Assembly (NCBI GenBank): GCA_026770585.1
Contig: MU647231.1
Coordinates: 142,346 to 159,805, forward strand
DNA length: 17,460 bases
Direction: 5' to 3'
Source: Baffinella frigidus
Lineage: Eukaryota > Cryptophyceae > Cryptomonadales > Baffinellaceae
A program made the position numbers and the translations under genes. Shown piece after piece: positions 1-8,300 of this stretch (the stretch's first letter is position 1; each line of letters begins with the position of its first letter). Under the pieces are notes generated by a model. The model searched no databases. It was not told the origin of the DNA and worked only from the letters and a program-made list of their open reading frames with translations.

Positions 1-150
1 GAGAGTGTGTGAGTGTGGTCGTAAGTGTGTGTGGGAGAGTGTGCTGAGGCTTGCGGGTGCCGGAGTCGCGTGGGGGTCGTCATGGTACAAAGGGAGAACG
101 CGGCAAGACCCCTGGCTTACCCTGGAACGGGAGCATCGATGGCAGAGGTT

Positions 151-271
151 CTAGCCCTGCCCGAGTTGTACTCTGGTCGTCCTAAAGGCATTATATTCCC
201 CCTTCTGTACTGGGTTTCTGCTCGTAAATACCTTTTGAGGACGAGCCAGAATAAAACTCGGGCAGATCTAG
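151..271 (-). mobile_element. MITE family 1, copy 1
   Basis: Short non-autonomous inverted-repeat element of 121 bp with arms of about 33 bp. The ends are CTAG, and the inner arm reads GACGAGCCAGAATAAAACTC on the right side. AGGTT occurs directly on both sides (146-150 and 272-276), as expected of a 5-bp target-site duplication. The whole element, including its interior (TCTGTACTGG), is the reverse complement of the copy at 8154-8275, so the two are dispersed copies in opposite orientation. No coding capacity. Confidence 0.8.
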
Positions 272-379
272 AGGTTGGCTTGGCGAATCAACGAACAAAA
301 GCGGGGATGGAAGCGAGGGGGCAGACACAAGGCTGGCTGGCAGCGAGGGGGGGGGCGACATGTCTGACAACCGGACGTA

Positions 380-480
380 TCCCGTAAGTGCCCAGTAGGC
401 TCATACGCCCTACCGTAGGGCCCTAGGACCTGCCTAGGACCTCTTGGCCGTCAAATTTGTGGGCCTGGTCACTTAAGGGA
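380..480 (+). mobile_element. MITE family 2 (TA target site), copy 1
   Basis: A 101-bp element with ends TCCCGTAAGTG and CACTTAAGGGA, flanked by TA on both sides (378-379 and 481-482). This is the target-site pattern of Tc1/mariner-type non-autonomous elements. The interior carries CCTACCGTAGGGCCCTAGGA. Full or near-full relatives lie at 10636-10736, 11685-11784, 12369-12469 and 12502-12606. Confidence 0.8.
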
Positions 481-672
481 TAAGCTGATCACTGATAATC
501 TTGGTCCTGGTCGAATTGACAACCCCACCCTGGGGGGGGCACCACGCCAGATGCTTGGAAGGGGTCGCCAAAAGTCCATTTCCCCTCCAGGCAGTGGTTT
601 TCAAAAGTTAACAGCCACCTCCTGTGGTGTTTTAAAAAATTCAACACCCCCATCCAATCTGGCGTGGCAGGC

Positions 673-812
673 TTATCCGGGGAAACCTATTTTTCTTTAG
701 TTTGATGGCAAGGAAAACTACTACACAATTCGTTCTTATTAGTAATATTAAAGCATTTGTGTAGTAATTTTCCTTGCCATCAAACTAAAGAAAAATAGAT
801 TTTCCCGGATAA
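673..812. mobile_element. Long palindromic element with a TACTACAC core
   Basis: An inverted repeat with arms of about 55 bp (TTATCCGG at 673-680 against CCGGATAA at 805-812, continuing through the TTTGATGGCAAGG arm) around a short centre containing AGTAATATTAAAGCA. The inner part of the arm holds CTACTACACAA at 719-729 and its complement near 757-767. The same core, with unrelated outer arms, recurs at 1248-1310, 4917-4980 and 10975-11030. It could fold into a very stable hairpin. No clear target-site duplication was seen. Confidence 0.75.
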
Positions 813-1016
813 CCACCCTGGAGGGGACATGCGGCCAAATCCCGAATAACCCTTTATCGCAAAAGTTGACATGATCTATACCACTAAAATACATATTAGA
901 CCTTTTTGTACCAGATCCATTCATCACGGGCACGCCACAATGTGGCGTGTTCTCCAAGGGGGAGTTCACTTAAGAATGCTCAAAATACCATAATGTTCCA
1001 TCCAGGGTGGAGGCAC

Positions 1017-2119
1017 CTCGTGGAAGAGGCGGTACAGGTCGATCCGCGTCCCGCCAATCTCTGCCAGTGCCAGTGCTGCCATTCAATTGAAACAGCCTTT
1101 TGTGCTTGATTGTGGGTTTTGTCAAATTTTGGTCTCTCGGATTCGACATAGCTGTTGCGTAGGACGCCGCTGTCTGCCAGTGCCAGCGCCAGCGTCAGCG
1201 CGTAACTTAATCTGCATATAAGTATTCATTAACTGCTTTTGGGCAACGAAAATTACTACACGATTTGCTCATAAAAGCAATGGTAGAGCATTTTTGTAGT
1301 AAATTTCGTTGCGCCAAAAGCAATTAATCAATACTTGTATGGAGATGAAGTTGGCCTCCATAGAAGTTGGCAGACCTCCCTGCTTCATCACCCTTCAGGG
1401 AGGGACGCTGCTGTCGGGTTGCCACATATTGGAAATTTCGTTGCGCCAAAAGCAATTAATGAATACTTTTGTGGAGATGAAACTTGTCAGGGCTGTCACC
1501 ATCCAGCGGAGGTTCAAGGCCGACAAGGCGAGGGGTGAGTGCGCGAGAGTGGGCAGAGAGGCTGGGCGACCTGGAGCAAGGATGCGGCGCAAGGCGCCCG
1601 GCGTGAGGCCGCAGGGTTCCACCAGCTGCCCCAAGGCCTCTGTCCACCGCTCCTTGGCAACCGGGTCCTCCATGCAGCTGCGATCAACCACGCCCGCATC
1701 AGCGCAAGAAACAAGTGGGGCAGCATGAAGTGGTCGGGGAGTGGCGCAAGAGGGTGCTCCAGTCATCACCTGAGGTAACGCCAGCGAGGGTGGAGAAATC
1801 CAAGGTCTGGAAAGCCAGGAGCGCCCCTCGCGCGGGGGGTGATCCAGATCTTCGCCTGGGGCGCGGGCAGCACGGCTTGCTCGGTCACCACTGTCGAACG
1901 CTTCATCTCGGGACTCTTGCGTGCCCTGCTCGACGGCCTGCGGTCTTTGTCGTGGTCAGGCAGGTGCCACCACCCGCCTGCCTCCCCCGCCGCGATCTCT
2001 TTGCCGCCCCGAAAGCTGTTCCGGGAACGGCTGCCGGCTTGACGGAGCGAGCTCGCACGGGCTGCGGCGCAAGACCCACTGCACAGGATGATGATGAGCG
2101 CCCAGAGGAGGGCATGCAT
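1017..2119 (-). CDS. ARID-domain protein, 5' part only (3 exons; runs off the left edge)
   Basis: Inferred exons on the minus strand are 1770-2119, 1571-1677 and 1017-1060. The donors are CTCAG|GTGATG, CTCCAG|GTCGCC and GAG|GTGCCT; the acceptors are ATCGCAG|C and CTGGCAG|AG. The exon phases (2, 1, 0) join in frame at each junction, giving about 167 residues. ARID is a DNA-binding fold of chromatin and transcription proteins. Its signature is IGGTRIDLYRLFHE (residues 154-167), preceded by a plausible first helix (ERWTEALGQLVEPCG, about 126-140). The rest of the domain is beyond the window. The ATG at 2119 was chosen because it gives a hydrophobic start, MHALLWALIIILC, like a signal peptide. 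That is odd for a nuclear protein, so the true start may lie in an upstream exon, with CTGTGCAG or GCCGCAG serving as an acceptor. Residues 22-75 are basic and low in complexity. Intron 2 contains the repeats at 1082-1160 and 1209-1481. The ARID assignment is fairly firm; the N-terminus is not. Confidence 0.68.
1082..1160 (+). repeat. Dispersed repeat family 8, copy 1
   Basis: Diverged copy of the sequence at 3941-4030. Both begin TTCAATT.AAAC.GCCTTTTGTGCT and share further blocks (TTGTCAA.TTTTG, AGCT.T..C.TAGGAC). It lies in intron 2 of the ARID gene, close to the acceptor. The 13-mer CTGCCAGTGCCAG, which spans that acceptor, appears at 1061-1073 and again at 1174-1186 on the other side. That fits either a long target-site duplication or a tandem duplication. 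Class unknown. Confidence 0.55.
1209..1481 (+). mobile_element. Family 5 composite element, copy A
   Basis: Contains a long hairpin made of arms with GCTTTTGGGCAACGAAA and its complement around a TACTACAC-type core. A segment with a GGGAGGG hairpin (GCTTCATCACCCTTCAGG) follows, then a third copy of the arm at 1435-1481. About 225 bp (1209-1434) match the reverse complement of 4789-5013 at roughly 90 percent by eye, well past the palindrome itself. The mobile unit is therefore larger than the hairpin. It sits in intron 2 of the ARID gene. Confidence 0.75.
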
Positions 2120-2376
2120 GCGCCCGTTATCGCCTCTCGGGGCGGCCCAGCTCCATTCTGCCCCCCCAGGCAAGGGGATCCTTGGGGGATCTACACGTTC
2201 TGCTGCCCTTGTTCGTGGATTGATCGTCCATAACCTTTGCGATTGTCATGATTGTAGGTTATGAGGAATCCTGATTAAGTGGAGTCTACTCCGAAAAGTC
2301 ACTTTGGGTGAGCTCGAGGAAGCATAACCTGAAAACCTGACGCCTCTTGTGCGCAGAATTCTAACGCGCGTTCAGC
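2120..2376. promoter_or_regulatory. Head-to-head intergenic region, candidate bidirectional promoter
   Basis: 257 bp separate the predicted start codons of the two divergent genes, so promoters and both 5' leaders must fit here unless there are further upstream exons. I see no convincing TATA box. A weak inverted pair CATAACCT/AGGTTATG lies at about 2229-2263, GGAGTCTACTCC lies near 2281-2292, and ATAACCTGAAAACC lies near 2325. CTTGTGCGCAG just before the plus-strand start could be an acceptor of a 5' UTR intron. Confidence 0.45.
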
Positions 2377-5300
2377 ATGTTTCGACCGCAGTCAGTGTTG
2401 GTTGGAGTGCTTGCCGTGTCCCTAGTGGGCTCCGCGAGCGCCTTCTCTCCGCTTGCAGCGCCCGTCCTGCGGAGGGCTGCGCTCAGCTCCTCCTCGCAAT
2501 CCGCCGGCCTCCGATCCCCGCTTGCTGCGCGGTCGACGCTGGTGCGGGGCCACGCGAGGGCTGGCGTTCTTTCGCTGCGGGCTGAGGGCGAGTGGGGGCG
2601 CATGGAGCGTGTGGCGGTTTCGGGGAACGAGCTTAGCTATACAGTCACTGCGGAGGGAGAGGACGTTGGCGTGATCCAAGCTACCAAGCCGCTCACCCCC
2701 GAGAAGCCCTTCTTCGAGGTGACGGTGGTCGACGGCGGCACGCAAAGCTGGATCGGGGTCGGGCTGGCGGACACCAAGTACCCGCTCGACAAGCAGCCTG
2801 GCTGGGACCAGTCGTCAATCGGCTACCACGCGGACGATGGCATGATGTACCGCTCGCCGATCCCTGACGAGATGAGCAAGAGCGGGCGCCCGTTCCCCAT
2901 GCCGCTGACGGGGAAGCCGTTCCCTGTGACGACGGGCGACAAGATCGGGGTGGGCGTGGAGTTCGACGACAAGGGCAAGGAAGCGTCGAAGAACCCGCGG
3001 CGGGTGTTCTTCTCTAAGAACGGGGTCTACCTCGGGAGCGTGCTCCTGGAGCGGCAGTACAACGAGGCCATGTACCCCACGGTGGGGTTCAACTCGCCGG
3101 GCGCGAAGGCGACGGTCGACTTCGACGCGTCGAGCGCGAGCGTCGCGCTGGTGCACGCGGCGCAGTTCTTCGGGACCAACAACTACGCGCTCGACATCGC
3201 CATCGAGAAGATCGGCGAGGGCGCCGACCTCAACATCCAGGACACTGCCGGGCGCACGCCGCTCCACATGGCGTCCGCCTACGGCGCGTCGCCCATCGCC
3301 ACCCTCCTCCTCCAGAAGGGCGCCGACCCCGACATCCAGGTCTGTGCCCAATGTTAACCAATAATCGGTTGGGATATCCGTAGGCACCAACGAAGCAGGG
3401 CGAGCCTGCCAGTGGTACCAGGCATCCAGCCACCAGCCCTGGGAGGTGGCTCAAATTCTGGTCTGGAGTTGGAGCCATTTGACCTTGTAGACACCCCAGA
3501 TCTGGGGTGTCTACAACTTAAGAAGTCGCAATCTTGGTACAAAATCAACTTTTAGCATTTTTGTTCCAGGCCACAATTTGGCCACCTCCAAGGGCTAGTG
3601 GAGGCATCCAGGCTGGCACGGCGGTGACGTTAATAGGGTAATGGATTAAAAATGGGGTAGTTAGGCCTACGAGATTGCCTAGGACCTCCTACTGTAGGCC
3701 AAAATCTTAGGACTTTTTGGTCATAGGAGCCCTACGGCCTACGGTAGGCAATTCCGTAGGCTTAACTACCCCATTTTTAGTCCGTTAGCCTATGAACGTG
3801 TCGGTATGCCCACGCGGACTCGCGGCCCTGGGTGGTTGCCTTGCATGCTAGCGTTCCCGCCTGGCATTGTTGTTGGTTGATGGTGGTCACCTGGTTGCAA
3901 GCAATACCGAAGCTTGCAGGCATCTTAGTCCGAAAAGCCCTTCAATTCAAACCGCCTTTTGTGCTGGCTTGAGGGTTGTGTTTGTCAAGTTTTGCTGTCT
4001 TAGTTTCGATACAGCTCTACCATAGGACAACACCCACCATCGGACAGCAAAAACATGGTTTAAATCGCACTCCTCAGGCTGACTTTTCCATGAACGTGAC
4101 CCAATTGCCTGGCGGTTGTTTGTGGTTGGCGGGGTCATTATCGATGCCCCTAACGACACTGGCGATTCAGGACAACATGGGGCTGACGCCGCTGCACATG
4201 TCCGCGGGCTACGTCCGCCCCTCCACCGCCAAGATCCTCATCGAGAACGGCGCGGTCTCTCCCCCGACCTCTCCTGCCACACAGCGGGCTACGAAGCGGT
4301 TTCCGGTGGCTGGTCCTCCGAGAATCGGTTGGGATATCCATTGGAACCATCCTACGCCCCTACGGATGGCCTACAGCAGGATCCTAGGGATTATTCACAA
4401 ACAGGTTATTCACGGCATCCCTGTGGAGTCCACCGTGTGGCAACCCGACAGCTGAGTCCCTCCCTGAAGGGTGATGAAGCAGGGGGGGCTGCCAACTACA
4501 CTCCGGCCCACAATATTTAAGCTAAGTCAACTAGCCCACCTGAGTCAACTTTCCCCTGATTTCGTTTAGATGGACCCTGCCACCATGGCAGGCATTTGAC
4601 TTAAGGCGCTAGCTTTCAGGGGGAGTTGACTTTGGCGAAATGTTGTGGATCCGAGTGAACTATAGTCCACCGTGTGGCATCTTGACAGCAGAGTCCCTCC
4701 CCTCCCTGAAGGGTGATGAAGCAGGGAGGGCTGCCAACGAGAGTCCCCCGTCCCGAGAGAGGCTCACAACCTGGCGGGCCTGCCGCCTGTCCAATATGTG
4801 GCAACCCGACAGCAGCGTCCCTCCCTGAAGGGTGATGAAGCAGGGAGGTCTGCCTTCTTCTATGGAAGGCCAACTTCATCTCCATACAAGTATTGATTAA
4901 TTGCTTTTGGCGCAACGAAATTTACTACACAAATGCTCTACTATTACTTGTGTGAGCAAATCGTGTAGTAATTTTCGTTGCCCAAAAGCAATTAATTAAT
5001 ACTTGTATGGAGATTAAACTAGAGTCCCCCGTCCCGAGAGAGGCTCACAACCTGGCGCGCCTGCTCTCTCGCCTCTGCCGCCTCAGGCCGGGGGGGGCTG
5101 GGGAGCCTCAGAGCCTGAGGGGCCTCAGAGGCTCACAACCTGGCGCGCCTGCCGCCTCAGGCCGGGGGGGAGCCTGGGGAGCCTCAGAGCCTGGGGAGCC
5201 TGTGTGTGCAGCCTGGCAGGCTGCAATCCACCTTTGGGGGACGAGGTTTGGTGTTGGGCGCAGAATGTACCGCAGGCGTTCGGTGCTTGACGCAGAGGCG

Positions 5301-8300
5301 AGAAACCCTGCCGGGTCCTGGTAGTGGATGCCGACCGTCTCAAGACAGACGCAATCTCTCCCGAGGGTTGTTCCTGCTGGCCCATGGTGCTGCGGCCCCG
5401 CAGACCACTCGAGGCTAGAAATGGGACTATTTAAAATGTGGGGTTGTTAAATTTAGTACCAGTCACGGACAGGCTTGGTCACGTATCTGACAGATTTCTG
5501 TCAGTTACGTGACCAAACGCCCCCATTTGTGTGAAAATTACTACACAACTCTTTTTTCTGCACTAGTAAAAGAATCACAGTTTCAAAATGGTCACATTTC
5601 TAGCCTCGAGTGGGAGCTCTCCCTCTGCAGGATATGTCTTCACTGGACATGCCTCTGGGGCCCCCGCGAGGGTCTGGAGATGGGGGGGGCGACGCCTGAA
5701 GCGCTCAGTGTCTGAAGCGCAGAGTGCCTGAAGCGCTGAGTGCCTGACTGACTGTGCCTGACTGGTACCTCGTTCATTGTTGAGGGTTTTACAGACCTAA
5801 ACCCTAAACCCCAAACCCTGAACCCTATCTCAACCCTAAATCCTCAACCCTAATCCCCAAACCCTAGACCTCGTGGAGCAGGACCCGGAGCTGCGGACGC
5901 GTTACTTAGTTACTTTACTTGGTTACTTAGTTACTTGGTTACTTAGTTACTTGGTTACTTGGTTACTTGGTTACTTGGTTACTTTAGTTACTTTACTTAG
6001 TTACTTAGTTACTTAGTTACTTAGTTACTTAGTTGCTTAGTTACTTAGTTACTTGGTTACTTAGTTACTTTACTTACTTACTTACTTACTTACTTACCTC
6101 TGCGGAGCAGGACCCGTAGCTGCGGACGCTCAACCCCAAACCCTGCACCCTAAACCCTAAACCCTAAACCCTAAACCCTGCACCCTAAACCCCAAACCCC
6201 AAACCCTCAACCCTAAACCCTGCACCCTCAACCCTAAACCCTGCACCCTCAACCCTCAACCCTCAACCCTGAAAAATCTAAACCCTCAACCCTGAACCCT
6301 AAACCCTAAACCCTAAACCCTACACCTCCAGGACCCCGAGCTGCGGACGCAGCGCAACGAGCGGCCGCTGGACTTGATCCGCAACCTTCGCAACGCGACC
6401 TCGCCGTCGTCGATGGGCGGGCTGGTCACCGACAAGCGCTACCCGGCCATGACCGGTCTGTCCCACCGAGAGGGGGGGGGTAGAGAGAGAGATAAAGAGA
6501 GGGAAAGAGAGAGAGCGACAGAGACAGAGACACAGACAAAGACGGAGACAGAAAGAGAACGACAGAGGTAGAGAGAGACAGAGAGAGACAGAGATAGAGA
6601 GAGAGAGAGATAGATAGATAGATAGATAGAGAGAGACAGACAGAGCGAGAGAAAAATTTAAAGAGAGCTGCCAACCACTGCCTGCCCACTCGTTCTCACC
6701 CTTGCCAGCGCCACACCCCGGCACAAAGTGTCGAAGCGTGACCCCCGCGAGGCTCCTCAGCGCGGCGCCTGGCACTGCATCAAGGCCTTGCAAGACCAGG
6801 ACCTAACAGCCGACAAAGTGAGCGCGCGCTGTCGAGGCCCGGGTGGGGTGGGTGGCGTGAGCACTGGCAGACAGCAGTCAGTGAAGGGGTTGGTGGTTGA
6901 TAGTTGGAGAAGCCCAGGCAGTGGCAGGCGCCCTCGTAGGCGCGGGGGCTTCCGCTGCAATGTGGCTACTCCACCACCACTGGGGCGAAGGGGTGTAGGG
7001 GCAGACGGCAGTGTCCCGGAAGGACATGCCCCTGCACCTGCGCGCGAATAACCCATCATTCAATAATCCACAAGACCCTACGGCAGGCAATGGCGTAGGG
7101 GTATAGGGTGATCCCACGGATATCCCAACCGATTCCTGGTTGGTGTCCAAGCAAGAACCCCTCGGTAGGCAGCTGTGTGGTGGATGGAAACGCACTGTGG
7201 AAGTTTCCACCTGGCTGTGGGCCGAATTCGCTTCAATGCTTACCCTTTTTCTCATGAAACTGGTGGGCCTCATCACCATCCTCTGGGTTGCAGTCGAGGT
7301 ATGCCAGGCATACGCAATGTGCCTTGCTGGACCCTCCTCTCTCGCAGGCTGCCAGCACGAGTGAGGAGCTGCGTGTTTGGGGCTTGGGAATGAGGAGGTG
7401 GCGTGCCATCGGGATCAAGTAAGGCGGTGGTCTTTTTCAGGGGGGTGTGTGCAGCTGGGTGCATTCAAGGCGGGGCGGCGGGGCGGCAGGATGGTGTCTG
7501 TGGTCGCTCGCAGGCTTGTCGTTCGCACGCCCAGGCGCGGGCGAGGCTGTGGACGCTGGGGCCCCAGCGTAGCCCTACTCCCAGCGTCCACAGCCTCACC
7601 GGCGACCCCTCAGCCGGGTGGCCTGATGGTCTCCTGTGGATGTGGGCGCCTGATGACCTCTCTTGGATGGGTGCGCGACGCACGCCTAACCTGGCTGCCA
7701 GTACCCGAGATCTGAGCGCTGCGCTCCCCGCGCAGAGATCGTGGAGCTGATGGAGAGCGTGACGGAGGACCTTGTGGAGTGGGTTGTGCCTCCTCCTGCT
7801 GCCGTGGTCGATCCTAAGGCCGAGGGCCAGATGGCTGAGGCCATGGAGAAGGTACTCACCTACTCTAATGACTCTGCTAAGTAACTCACTAACCAACTCT
7901 ACTAAGTAACTCTACTAACCAACTCTACTCAACAACGCTACTAAGCTACTCTGCTAACCAACTCTACTGAGTGAATCACTAACCAACTCTACTAAACAAC
8001 GCTACTTACCTGCTCTACTAACCTGCTCTACCAACCAACTCTGCTCACCAACTCTACTAACCAACTCTACTAACCAACTCTACTAACCTGCTCCACTGAT
8101 CAACTCCAATGATCAACTCCACAGGCACCCCTCGCTCTCTCGCTCACTTAAGTCTAGCTCTATCCTGAGTTTTATTCTGGCTCGTCTTTACAAGTATTTA
8201 AGAGGAGAAATCCAGTACAGACGGGCGAATAGAACTCCTTTAGGACGAGCCAGAATAAAACTCGGGGAGAGCTAGGAAGTCTCCGCCGTGCATGCATCAA

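Larger units (their letters stand above)
1..1016. other. Unassigned left flank (likely intron of the ARID gene)
   Basis: No exon could be supported here on either strand. If the minus-strand ARID gene continues leftward, this stretch is its next intron, since a donor (GAG|GTGCCT on the minus strand) sits at 1016. It holds three inverted-repeat elements, listed separately at 151-271, 380-480 and 673-812. It also holds a small inverted pair, CCACGCCAGAT (542-552) against its complement (656-666), and a short palindrome around 931-949 (CACGCCACAATGTGGCGTG). The first 60 bases are GT-rich. The second half of the ARID domain was looked for on the minus strand and not found, so it should lie beyond base 1. 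Confidence 0.5.

Noticed and set aside
3976-4455. 159-codon plus-strand ORF over exon 2
   Set aside because: Only 4171-4254 has ankyrin sequence. The rest reads through intron repeats, and splice sites bound the exon exactly.
4616-4915. 99-codon minus-strand ORF
   Set aside because: It covers the hairpin repeats and the palindrome arm also seen at 1309-1440, so it is repeat sequence and not a gene.
5901-6096. TTACTTAG array as a CRISPR-like or origin array
   Set aside because: The repeats are contiguous 8-mers without spacers, a simple satellite.
6320-6793. Long minus-strand ORF rich in Leu and Ser
   Set aside because: It is the complement of the GA tract and overlaps exon 3 in antisense.
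6722-6817. Possible extra exon (DPREAPQRGAWHCIKALQ) in intron 3
   Set aside because: Exon 3 ends in phase 1 and exon 4 begins with the two missing bases, so they join directly. Adding this piece is not needed and no clear acceptor fits.
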